A DNA stretch of 64,000 nucleotides from CAYXUG01 sp964468655 (GTDB lineage Bacteria; Fidelibacterota; Marinisomatia; Marinisomatales; CAYXUG01). A program made the translations under genes and the position numbers. The notes below the pieces were generated by a model. That model was given only the letters and a program-made list of their open reading frames with translations, was not told the DNA's origin and searched no databases. The stretch's first letter is position 1. Each line of letters begins with the position of its first letter. Positions 28,158-36,342 of this stretch are shown in pieces. The stretch is from positions 1-64,000 of the forward strand of contig CAYXUG010000002.1 of assembly GCA_964468655.1 (NCBI GenBank). Direction: 5' to 3'.

Positions 28158-28697
28158 TCAGGCAGATGTAACTATAGATTTTAGTTTTTTCTTATGGGAA
28201 AAAAGATTTTTAATATTTTTTGAAATGGTATCCTGTACAGGCCGTTCCTGAAGAATTTTCTCCTGCAGTCTTAACAGCCCTTCGATGAGTGCCTCGGGTC
28301 TTGGGGGACATCCGGGGACATATACATCTACCGGTACAACCAAATCTACACCTTTTAAAACATGGTAGCCATACTGCCAATAGGGACCACCGCTGGTGGC
28401 GCAACTCCCCATGGAAACTACGTATTTAGGATCTGCCATCTGCTCATACAATCTTTTTACTCGTAGTGCCATTTTCATAGTTACAGTTCCTGCGACGATC
28501 ATTACATCTGCCTGTCTTGGTGATGACCTGGGTACCATGCCGATCCTATCCAAATCGTGACGGGAAGCGGCGGTCGCCATCATTTCGATGGCGCAACATG
28601 CAAGACCGAATTGGAAGTACCAAGGCGATGTAGCACGCCCCCAATTCAATAATTTATTCAAAGGAGCTACAATTACATTTCCAACGCCGTCTTTCAT
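28158..28697 (-). CDS. nuoB: NADH-quinone oxidoreductase subunit B (NuoB), stand-alone
   Basis: 179 residues. Subunit carrying the N2 [4Fe-4S] cluster of respiratory complex I. All four ligand cysteines are present: the pair in GLACCAIEMM, GSCATSGGPYW, and VPGCPPRPEAL. The N-terminal LNWGRATSPWYFQFG is typical. The odd point is the context: no nuoA, C, D or other complex I gene is near; its partners are a 90-residue CxxC protein (4-base ATGA overlap) and a small Trp-rich frame. It may serve complex I encoded elsewhere or a related hydrogenase-like complex. Confidence 0.92.
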   Translation of the reverse strand: MKDGVGNVIVAPLNKLLNWGRATSPWYFQFGLACCAIEMMATAASRHDLDRIGMVPRSSPRQADVMIVAGTVTMKMALRVKRLYEQMADPKYVVSMGSCATSGGPYWQYGYHVLKGVDLVVPVDVYVPGCPPRPEALIEGLLRLQEKILQERPVQDTISKNIKNLFSHKKKLKSIVTSA

Positions 28698-28966
28698 TTT
28701 TCATCTTCTTCTACAACTATTTGTTCTGTACTCATATAAACGGGTTTATCACCCATAAAATCGTGGTGCTTAAGAATTGCATAATTTTCAAAATTTCTTG
28801 TTGGGCACGATTTGCATGATGAAGTCCCCTTTGTTCTGTGACGGACAATGTCTAAGATTTTTTCATCCGACTCTTTACCGCCCGGCTGCAAATCTTCATC
28901 AGTTTCAACGTACCATCGCATGGTAACGAGATATTGATTTCTTTTCTTTTTACTATTTTCTGCCAT
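28694..28966 (-). CDS. Small CxxC protein upstream of nuoB
   Basis: 90 residues, no signal peptide, mostly charged. A SSCKSCPTRNFENYAI segment (residues about 49-64) carries a CxxC pair that could bind a metal or cluster. It ends with an acidic tail. It overlaps nuoB by ATGA, so the two proteins are probably made together. No family recognised. A role tied to NuoB maturation or assembly is only inferred from coupling. Confidence 0.6.
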   Translation of the reverse strand: MAENSKKKRNQYLVTMRWYVETDEDLQPGGKESDEKILDIVRHRTKGTSSCKSCPTRNFENYAILKHHDFMGDKPVYMSTEQIVVEEDEK

Positions 28967-29028
28967 TGAGTGTTACATTTTCAAAATTATCAATTATTCA
29001 GAAATAAAATTTACAAAGTCCTATCTTA

Positions 29029-29057
29029 TTGGCAAACCCCTTTAAAACAATTAAAAT
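29029..29057 (+). promoter_or_regulatory. Sigma70-like promoter of malic enzyme gene
   Basis: TTGGCA and TAAAAT with a 17-base spacer, 47 bases before the start codon at 29105. Confidence 0.45.
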
Positions 29058-29104
29058 TTTTGTTATAAATGAGCTTGTTCATTAATCAAGATTGTTGATA
29101 GATT

Positions 29105-30766
29105 ATGAAAACTCCTGAGAAATTTCATATGTCATCTGAACAGCAACCACAATTTTCCAAAGGAATAGATTTGTTACACAACCCTGCCCTGAATAAGGGG
29201 ACTGCCTTTTCAGAAAAGGAAAGGGAACTTCTGGGGCTGAAAGGGCTCCTTCCTCCAAGGATTTCCACCATTGAAGATCAGGAAATCCGAATTCTTGAAA
29301 ATTATAGAAAGCAGTCCAATGATCTTGAGAAATATGTTTATCTAATGTCTCTTCAAGACAGGAATGAAGTTTTATTTTATTACCTTCTTATGAATCATAT
29401 TGAGGAAATGATGCCCATTGTGTACACGCCAACAGTTGGGAAGGCATGCCAGGAATACGGTCACATTTTCCGAAGACCCAGGGGGATTTTTATTTCGATT
29501 GAGAATAGGGATGAAGTTGCAGACATTCTTAGGAACTGGCCTGATAAGGATATTAGAATAATTGTCGTTACCGATGGAGAAAGAATATTAGGACTTGGAG
29601 ATTTGGGAGCTAACGGAATGGGAATCCCAGTGGGAAAACTGAATCTCTATACAGCTTGCGCCGGAATTCCGCCCTCTATGTGTCTGCCGGTGACCCTTGA
29701 TGTGGGCACGGATAATGGGAAATTGTTAAAGGACCCGCTCTACATTGGTTCGCATCACAGGCGCATTCGTGGCAATGAATATGATGAATTATTAGATGAA
29801 TTTATGGAAGCGGTAAGTGAAGTTTTCCCGAAAGCAGTTATTCAGTTTGAAGATTTTGGAAATGCAAACGCGTATCGCCTCCTTCAGAAATATAAAGACA
29901 AATACTGTACATTTAATGACGATATACAGGGTACGGCTGCTGTATCTTTAGCAGGGTTGCTTTCTTCCCTCAGAATAACCGGAGGAAAGCTTTCAGATCA
30001 GAAAGTGTTATTTCTGGGTGCCGGTACAGCAGGTATCGGGATTGGCGATCTGATTGTGCGTGCTCTTGTGAAGGATGGTTTTGCTGAGGATCAAGCGAGG
30101 AAACGATGCTGGTTTTTTGATTCTAAAGGACTTTTGAATTCAGACCGAAAGGATATTCAGGTCCATCAACGGATATTTGCTCACCATCATCTGCCGATAG
30201 GCAGTTTCAAAGATGCTGTAAAATCAATTCGACCAACAGCCATCATTGGTGTCTCCGGACAACCTGGACTTTTTACTAAAGATGTAATTCAAACAATGGC
30301 TGAAATCAACGAACGCCCAATCATTTTTGCTCTTTCAAATCCAACTTCACGATCAGAGTGTACGGCAGAACAGACCTACAAATGGTCTGATGGAAGAGCC
30401 ATTTTTGCAAGCGGCAGTCCTTTTGAAGAAGTACAGTTTGAAGAAAACACATTTCATCCCGGGCAGGGGAACAATGCCTATATTTTCCCGGGAGTTGGAT
30501 TGGGACTGATTGTATCAGGCGCCGAAAGAGTTGCCGATAACGTTTTCTACGTTGCAGCAAAAAAAATGGCTGAACTGGTGTCAGATGAAGATTTAGAAAG
30601 AGGGGCTATTTTTCCGTCTATAACTGATATACGCGGTGTATCATTTGAAATTGGAACTTCAGTTATGGAATCAGTTAATGGGTTATCTGAAAATTTACCC
30701 TCAGAAATCTCAGAGAAAATTTCCTCATTTATGTATGAACCGCAATATATGGAGTTGCTTATTTGA
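29105..30766 (+). CDS. maeA: NAD-dependent malic enzyme
   Basis: 553 residues, the length of the large malic enzyme family (MaeA/SfcA, eukaryote-like). It decarboxylates malate to pyruvate with NAD. Catalytic Tyr lies in MPIVYTPTVGKACQEYG, RRPRGIFIS follows, and the catalytic Lys region is AVIQFEDFGNANAYRLL. Metal-binding and coenzyme parts are FNDDIQGTAAVSLAG and the dinucleotide fold LGAGTAGIGIGDLI. It links the TCA cycle to pyruvate, alongside sdh and ppdK in the window. Its stop overlaps the next gene's TTG start. Confidence 0.94.
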   Translation: MKTPEKFHMSSEQQPQFSKGIDLLHNPALNKGTAFSEKERELLGLKGLLPPRISTIEDQEIRILENYRKQSNDLEKYVYLMSLQDRNEVLFYYLLMNHIEEMMPIVYTPTVGKACQEYGHIFRRPRGIFISIENRDEVADILRNWPDKDIRIIVVTDGERILGLGDLGANGMGIPVGKLNLYTACAGIPPSMCLPVTLDVGTDNGKLLKDPLYIGSHHRRIRGNEYDELLDEFMEAVSEVFPKAVIQFEDFGNANAYRLLQKYKDKYCTFNDDIQGTAAVSLAGLLSSLRITGGKLSDQKVLFLGAGTAGIGIGDLIVRALVKDGFAEDQARKRCWFFDSKGLLNSDRKDIQVHQRIFAHHHLPIGSFKDAVKSIRPTAIIGVSGQPGLFTKDVIQTMAEINERPIIFALSNPTSRSECTAEQTYKWSDGRAIFASGSPFEEVQFEENTFHPGQGNNAYIFPGVGLGLIVSGAERVADNVFYVAAKKMAELVSDEDLERGAIFPSITDIRGVSFEIGTSVMESVNGLSENLPSEISEKISSFMYEPQYMELLI

Positions 30767-31872
30767 GAATTTATTTTATTATAATTTTATTATTATTCAT
30801 GTCCTGCGAGCCCCTTGTCAACACATTTGAAAATGTTGAGAATGCAGAGCTCTATCGTGCAAATGTGATTACAGTTCCGGCAGTAGTTCCGGATACACTG
30901 AAAGTAATGACATGGAATATTCGTTTTGGCGCAGGTAGGATTCCATGGTTTGGTGATGGGTGTGGTGACAGGGTGATTTTAACTGAATCAGAGGTAATGT
31001 CAGGATTGAATTCAATTGCGACATTTATCAACTCTGAAAACCTTGATATAATCTTATTGCAGGAAGTGGATGTTTTCAGCAAACGGACAGCATACGTTGA
31101 TCAGGTGCAATGGCTTTTGGATAACACCGGTTTCAACTATGGTGCATTTGCCTCAATGTGGGAAGCGCAGGTAATTCCCAGTGACGGTTTGGGAAGAGTA
31201 AATACAGGGAATGCCATTTTATCCAAATGGAATATAACAGATGCAGAAAGAATCCAACTGCCACTGAGAGGTGATCAGGAAGGATTGGTTCAATATTTTT
31301 TTCTTCGGAGAAATATTCTGAAAGCGAAAATAAATGTTTCTGCAGAAAATGATTTTTATGCAGTCAACATTCATGCCACAGCTTTTGCAACCGATGATAC
31401 AAAACAGAAACACATTGACAAATTTAAAGTAACCTTGGCTGAACTGAATGACATGGAGACATTTTTTGTTGCAGGCGGCGATTTGAATTCCATTCCACCG
31501 AATGCATCTTTTTTTGATTTTTGTGAGATTGATAAATGCGCAGGCGAAATAGTTCACACAGAGGCAGATGGCGGTCCACACCTTAACGGAAGTTATTTTA
31601 ATAATTTTAATGGTGAACAGACTCTTCTCCAACCACTGTATGAAGTTTATTTTCCTGCTGTTGATATCAGTTATGAGCACGGCTCGGAAGACAGCAGTTA
31701 CACCCACACCACGTGGAATACTGCTGAAGAAACCGAAAGAGATTGGGACAGAAAACTTGATTATCTTTTTTCAAATAAAAGCTGGGTGGTAGAATCCGGA
31801 GAATCTCATCAGGATGCTTTTTATCTTTCAGATCATGCGCCAGTTTCAGCAAAAATAGAAACACTGGAATGA
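30763..31872 (+). CDS. Endonuclease/exonuclease/phosphatase-fold lipoprotein
   Basis: 369 residues. A TTG start is used in TTGA overlap with the malic enzyme stop. The signal segment ends in a lipobox, LLFMSC (C15), predicting an envelope lipoprotein. The fold motifs are MTWNIRFG, LLQEVDVF, GGDLNSIP and the terminal SDHAPVSAK, all typical of the DNase I/phosphatase superfamily. Extracytoplasmic members act on DNA, sphingomyelin or phosphoesters; which one here cannot be said. ATGA overlap with the next gene. Confidence 0.82.
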   Translation: MRIYFIIILLLFMSCEPLVNTFENVENAELYRANVITVPAVVPDTLKVMTWNIRFGAGRIPWFGDGCGDRVILTESEVMSGLNSIATFINSENLDIILLQEVDVFSKRTAYVDQVQWLLDNTGFNYGAFASMWEAQVIPSDGLGRVNTGNAILSKWNITDAERIQLPLRGDQEGLVQYFFLRRNILKAKINVSAENDFYAVNIHATAFATDDTKQKHIDKFKVTLAELNDMETFFVAGGDLNSIPPNASFFDFCEIDKCAGEIVHTEADGGPHLNGSYFNNFNGEQTLLQPLYEVYFPAVDISYEHGSEDSSYTHTTWNTAEETERDWDRKLDYLFSNKSWVVESGESHQDAFYLSDHAPVSAKIETLE

Positions 31873-32678
31873 TCATTCGAAAAAAAACAGTATTCCTACT
31901 TGGATTAATAACCACAACCATTATTGCTGAAAATCAGAACTGGTCTACCGGCACTGCTTATACGATGCAAAAAGGTCGATGGGAAGTAGGTATTTTCCAA
32001 CCACTTCGTTATGGATTTAAAAACAACATTGAATTATCAACCCATCCTGTCTGGAACTTTCTTATACCAAATTTTTCCATGAAAAAAATCTGGTCATCTC
32101 ATAATGAATTGGCTTTTTCATCCCGCCATAATATTGTATATCCAACCCCCATGTTTAAATGGCTTCAAAGTCCATTGGGGAAAGAACTGGGCGAACCGGA
32201 TAAATTTGCCCTGATATCACCCGAGTTTGAAATCCCCCCTATTATATCATTTCATAATGAACTTTTAATGAGCCGACCTATTAGTAGAGGCGGAGTCACA
32301 TTTAAAGCCGGAATGACATTTGCATTTATCTCCGGCGAGTTGGATGAGCGCGTAACTATTGATCTGCCTGTTGTATTCCACAGAATGATAGTGATGCAGA
32401 ATGGATATGGCTTTAATGTTGGTGTTGATTATTTGTATCAATTAACGGCCAAATTTTTACTATGGACTGATGTTGATTTTATTTTAATCCCGGGAGTTGA
32501 TGAAGACATTGCTATTGAAAATAAAGGAATTTTGATCTATGAAAGGAACCATAATTTCAGAACACTGATAGGATACAAACTGATTTATGGGAAATACCCT
32601 GCCGGATATCCTCTCGATTTCAAATCATTTTTACATATTCTCCCTATATTGGATTTACAGTGGGGTTGGGGATTCTGA
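31869..32678 (+). CDS. Exported protein, probably outer-membrane or periplasmic
   Basis: 269 residues with a signal peptide (about 1-20, ending TIIAEN). Strand-rich sequence with alternating residues and aromatic girdle-like positions (RWEVGIFQPLRYG, MIVMQNGYGFNVGVDYLYQL), ending LDLQWGWGF with a terminal Phe, as in outer-membrane barrels. No named family recognised. It is translationally coupled to the upstream phosphatase-fold lipoprotein by ATGA and followed by a DCC-family gene after 15 bases. Confidence 0.55.
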   Translation: MIIRKKTVFLLGLITTTIIAENQNWSTGTAYTMQKGRWEVGIFQPLRYGFKNNIELSTHPVWNFLIPNFSMKKIWSSHNELAFSSRHNIVYPTPMFKWLQSPLGKELGEPDKFALISPEFEIPPIISFHNELLMSRPISRGGVTFKAGMTFAFISGELDERVTIDLPVVFHRMIVMQNGYGFNVGVDYLYQLTAKFLLWTDVDFILIPGVDEDIAIENKGILIYERNHNFRTLIGYKLIYGKYPAGYPLDFKSFLHILPILDLQWGWGF

Positions 32679-32693
32679 TATTTTTGGTTCAGT

Positions 32694-33110
32694 ATGCCGC
32701 TTGTGAAAAACAAACCAATTCTGATGTATGATGGTGACTGCTCGTTCTGTAAAATGTGGGTGAAAAAGTATCAATCCTTCGTTGGAGATAATGTTAAATT
32801 TGAACCCTATCAAAATGTGGCTTTAGATTTTCCTGAATTTCGCAAGAGAGAGTTTGAATCAGAAGTGAAATTAATTTTCCCTAATGGCACAAGATTAGGA
32901 GGGGCTGAAGCTGTGTTTGCCCTTTTCTCTTTACGCGGAGGAAATTATTATATCTGGAATTTGCTTTATAATAAATTTCCGCTGGTTGCGACCGCCTCTG
33001 AATTTGTTTACAAGCTGGTTGCTCGTAACAGAAAGATCGCTTCAAGAATCACAGAAATATTTTTACATGAAAAATATTTAGAAAAAAATAATGTTAAAAC
33101 TTTCAGGTAA
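32694..33110 (+). CDS. DCC family thiol-disulfide oxidoreductase-like protein (DUF393)
   Basis: 138 residues. Thioredoxin-like family named for the motif LMYDGDCSFCKMWVKKY (C16, C19). A second feature, FPNGTRLGGAEAVFALF, is also typical. Family members are thought to be redox or membrane-associated proteins, but few are characterised. It is the fourth gene in a run of coupled or closely spaced plus-strand genes. Confidence 0.8.
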   Translation: MPLVKNKPILMYDGDCSFCKMWVKKYQSFVGDNVKFEPYQNVALDFPEFRKREFESEVKLIFPNGTRLGGAEAVFALFSLRGGNYYIWNLLYNKFPLVATASEFVYKLVARNRKIASRITEIFLHEKYLEKNNVKTFR

Positions 33111-33150
33111 AGTTATATTTTTACGTGACTATATATAATGTATAAGACAA

Positions 33151-34044
33151 ATGGCGAAAAAACAGTTTAAACTTGTAGTTAATCCATACGGCGGAACCAA
33201 AAAAGGATTGGGGATTCTGGGACAGATTAAACCTGTCTTTGAAAGTGCTGATATGGAATTGGAGATTTATGAAACGGAGTACGCAGGTCACGCAAGAGAA
33301 ATCATAAATACCACTTACCTTTCTGATTGCGACGGTTTTATTTCAATTGGAGGAGATGGGACAGCTCACGAAGTTGTGAACGGACTTCTTACCCGGGAAG
33401 ATGGAATGAAAGTGCCTATCGGAGTGATTCCGGGAGGCACTGGGAATTCATTCATGCATGATCTGGATTGCCTTGATCCTGTTGAAGCTGCAAAAAAAAT
33501 TGTGGGGGGAAACACACAGGAAATTGATGTCATGGACTTGAGAATGAATGGAGACCAGCTTTATTCGTTCCACATGGTGGGCTGGGGTATGGTGAATGAT
33601 ATCACCATTACTTCTGAAAAAATCAGATGGATGGGTGAAAGTCGATACACAGTTTCAACCCTATACCATGTTGTCAAATTGAGAGCCAGATCGGCAAACC
33701 TAATTATTGATGACGATGAAAATGTAGGTGAATTTGTTTTTGTCATTGCCTGTAATACAAAGTATATCGGCGGCAATATGCTTATGGCGCCAAAGGCAGA
33801 TATAAATGATGGCATTATTGATCTTTTGGTTGTACGGGAACCGAAAAGATTTCAGGTACTTAAAATTTTCCCAAAAGTGTTTAACGGTACTCATATTGAT
33901 TCGCCAATCGTGGAATATTATCGGGTTAAAAAGTTTTCCATCATTCCGGATGAAAATGAATGTCTGAATATTGATGGCGAATTAGCTGGCATGACTCCCC
34001 TATCTGCCGAATTGATTAAAAGCGCCTTTTCTATTTTTATTTAA
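33151..34044 (+). CDS. Diacylglycerol/lipid kinase family protein
   Basis: 297 residues. The nucleotide-binding signature FISIGGDGTAHEVVNGL and the follow-up IPGGTGNSFMHDL define the DAGK catalytic domain. The C-terminal part has the LNIDGELAG motif found in YegS/DgkB. It phosphorylates diacylglycerol or another lipid or sphingoid base at the inner membrane. Substrate specificity cannot be read from these motifs. Confidence 0.9.
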   Translation: MAKKQFKLVVNPYGGTKKGLGILGQIKPVFESADMELEIYETEYAGHAREIINTTYLSDCDGFISIGGDGTAHEVVNGLLTREDGMKVPIGVIPGGTGNSFMHDLDCLDPVEAAKKIVGGNTQEIDVMDLRMNGDQLYSFHMVGWGMVNDITITSEKIRWMGESRYTVSTLYHVVKLRARSANLIIDDDENVGEFVFVIACNTKYIGGNMLMAPKADINDGIIDLLVVREPKRFQVLKIFPKVFNGTHIDSPIVEYYRVKKFSIIPDENECLNIDGELAGMTPLSAELIKSAFSIFI

Positions 34045-34053
34045 CTTCCTATT

Positions 34054-34932
34054 GTGAAATCCCGAATTGCGATCTTTCTGGGGATTGCTCTATTAGCAAT
34101 AAGCATGTCTCCCATCTTAGCGCGAATGCTGCCTGCTGTTCCCGCAGTCTCCATTGCTTTTTGGAGAATGGCAAGCGCTACGATGATTCTGTGGGGGACC
34201 AGTTCAGTGAAACCATTCGGAACATTAAGCAGAGATGATCGAAGACTCGCGGTCATTGCAGGTGTTTTTCTTGGATTTCATTTTGCCTTTTTCTTTGGAG
34301 CGCTCAAACTTACAACCATTGCCAATGCCACTGTGCTGGGAACTATGGCGCCGGTTTTTTCAGCGCTGATTGAAAGATTTTTTTACAATAGAAAATTCAA
34401 TAGGCAGATGATATTAGGACTTTTAGTTGCCATACTGGGAGCTGTCGTTATTCATGGGGGAAAGTTTAGCTTGGATGATTCGCACACTGTTGGAAGCATT
34501 CTTGCCTTGATCTGTTCATTCTGGATTGCTATGTCTCTGTTATTGGCTGAAAGGGTCAGGCAGAATGCCGGAACATTTCTTTATTGCAGAACACTATATG
34601 GTTCTTCAAGTGTAGTTTTGATTATTATTGTGGTGTTAATGAAAAGACAACTATTTGGATTTTCTTCTGAAGATTACTTATGGCTTGGGATGTTAGGGTT
34701 GTTCCCCACGGTGGTGGGGCACACGGGGTTTAATTATGCTGTCAAATATATTTCTCCCACAATTGTTGCGGCAATCCCGCTTGGGGAACCGGTTGTGGCA
34801 TCAATATTAGGGTGGATTATATTTGGTGAAAGTGTGGGTTTTCAGGTTATTGCAGGGGGAGTCATTACACTTACCGGCCTGTTTATACTGATTACTTCAA
34901 AACGTTTTACTTTTGTAATGCCTGGGGATTAG
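34054..34932 (+). CDS. EamA/DMT-family transporter
   Basis: 292 residues with a GTG start and about ten hydrophobic segments in two EamA halves. Family features: AFWRMASATMILWG in the first half, FFFGALKLTTIANATVLG and later NYAVKYISPTIVAAIPLGEPVVASILGWIIFGE in the second. It exports or imports a small metabolite across the inner membrane; substrate unknown. Its 3' end overlaps the convergent gene by 26 bases. Confidence 0.88.
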   Translation: MKSRIAIFLGIALLAISMSPILARMLPAVPAVSIAFWRMASATMILWGTSSVKPFGTLSRDDRRLAVIAGVFLGFHFAFFFGALKLTTIANATVLGTMAPVFSALIERFFYNRKFNRQMILGLLVAILGAVVIHGGKFSLDDSHTVGSILALICSFWIAMSLLLAERVRQNAGTFLYCRTLYGSSSVVLIIIVVLMKRQLFGFSSEDYLWLGMLGLFPTVVGHTGFNYAVKYISPTIVAAIPLGEPVVASILGWIIFGESVGFQVIAGGVITLTGLFILITSKRFTFVMPGD

Positions 34933-36289
34933 TGAGAAGTCCATGTGGAACGGAAGAAGTATTTAGCGGGAGATCAAGAAGTTCTGCAATAACAGCAGCA
35001 ACCTGAGTAATATGCATTTTTTCCAGAACGACGCCTTCTTCAATTCTTCTTCCAATAGCAAAAAAGGTTGTTTTTAGTTCCGGGTTGGAAGGATCTCCCC
35101 CATGTGACCCGCCGTTGATTTGTTCTAAAAATTGACTCTCCCACACACGAGTGAAATAGTAACCGGGATTTGAAATGAGTACAAATTCTGCTGGAATGTA
35201 ATTTTGACATACTTCGGGGAGTTCATCCGAATTAAAGAATTCCCAATAGTGAGATTCTTCAAGTAATTTTTTTAGTTTGCCTTTTGTTTTATCATCATTC
35301 GGATTTTTTAACCTGATGAAAGCAGATCCGCCTGCAGAGTGACAGAATGCATTCCAGTCTTTAACCGTACCATCTTCCTGAACATTGATAAATCCATTTT
35401 CCACTAATAATGCATTCAAATTGATTCTTGTGTTATGATCCACAAAGCCGTGATCACCCGTAACAATGACAGTGGTGTAATCCCATTGATTCAATTCTGT
35501 AATAAGGTTTAAAACCGAACCAATCAGTGAATCGGCAAACATATATGCTTCAAATGCTTCCTGAGAATTTTTCCCATAATCGTGCTGGTGAAAATCAGTT
35601 TGGATTATATGATAACCGGTCAAATGGGGTAGTTTTTTTCTAAAGAGTGTTTTAAACATTTTGTGTAGATTCAGATCTCTTGTGAAGCCTTCAGTAGCGT
35701 CATCGCCGACATCTAATTTACCGCTGAGAGCAAAATATTCAATTAACCACCAAGGTTTGTCATGTTTACGGACGACCTGCAGCGTTGAAATGTCATCTGA
35801 TTCTGATTTAATCTCAGGTACCAGATAATTAAATGGCCCTCCAACGGACACTGACCAGGACACTCCTGCAGTTACCAAATCTTTTTCTTTTGCGAGATTA
35901 AATACTGTAGGTGTCCTGATGCTGTCTGAGTACCAGTACCACTTTTTAAATTTTGCGGTAGAATCAAAAAGAGTATTATGAATTATCCCGTGGTCTTTTG
36001 GTAAAACACCGGTGATCATTGAAGTGTGGCTGGGATATGTCAAAGAGGGAAACACGGTTGTTACTTCTTGAATATGAGTACCACCATGTTTCAAGCGCTT
36101 GAAGTTATGCAACCGAGACTCAGAAAAATTTTGATAGTTTGGACTACTGAAAATTTCAGCCCGTAATCCGTCAACGGATATTAAAATAATTTTTGAATCA
36201 GTTTCGCCACCTCTAGGAAGACATCCGGAAAAGATGGATATTCCAACTAAAAGGATATATTTAACTACAGATTTGGAGTCTTTTGCCAG
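34907..36289 (-). CDS. Ectonucleotide pyrophosphatase/phosphodiesterase-like lipoprotein with no standard start codon
   Basis: Alkaline-phosphatase-superfamily protein. Metal site 1 is IILISVDGLRAEIF (just upstream of 36112), the nucleophile Thr is in TVFPSLTYPSHTSMITG, and later metal motifs are TGDHGFVDH and GSHGGDP. The only ATG/GTG/TTG start is TTG at 36112, which would drop the signal sequence and the first metal ligand. Yet the frame stays open to a stop at 36293-36295 and encodes a clean lipobox, SIFSGC, after a hydrophobic run. The 5' end is therefore set at CTG 36289 (giving AKDSKSVVKYILLVG after the start); a mutated or miscalled ATG is equally likely. About 460 residues. It probably hydrolyses nucleotide or lipid phosphodiesters in the periplasm. 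Confidence 0.78.
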   Translation of the reverse strand: MAKDSKSVVKYILLVGISIFSGCLPRGGETDSKIILISVDGLRAEIFSSPNYQNFSESRLHNFKRLKHGGTHIQEVTTVFPSLTYPSHTSMITGVLPKDHGIIHNTLFDSTAKFKKWYWYSDSIRTPTVFNLAKEKDLVTAGVSWSVSVGGPFNYLVPEIKSESDDISTLQVVRKHDKPWWLIEYFALSGKLDVGDDATEGFTRDLNLHKMFKTLFRKKLPHLTGYHIIQTDFHQHDYGKNSQEAFEAYMFADSLIGSVLNLITELNQWDYTTVIVTGDHGFVDHNTRINLNALLVENGFINVQEDGTVKDWNAFCHSAGGSAFIRLKNPNDDKTKGKLKKLLEESHYWEFFNSDELPEVCQNYIPAEFVLISNPGYYFTRVWESQFLEQINGGSHGGDPSNPELKTTFFAIGRRIEEGVVLEKMHITQVAAVIAELLDLPLNTSSVPHGLLTNPQALQK

Positions 36290-36342
36290 GGTTTAATTGG
36301 ATAAAGATTATTAGAAAGGTTTGAAATCAGATGAAAATCAAA

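Noticed and set aside
28138..28185. Plus-strand AGGAGGTGATG resembling a ribosome site and start
   Set aside because: The frame closes after 11 codons and lies between minus-strand genes.
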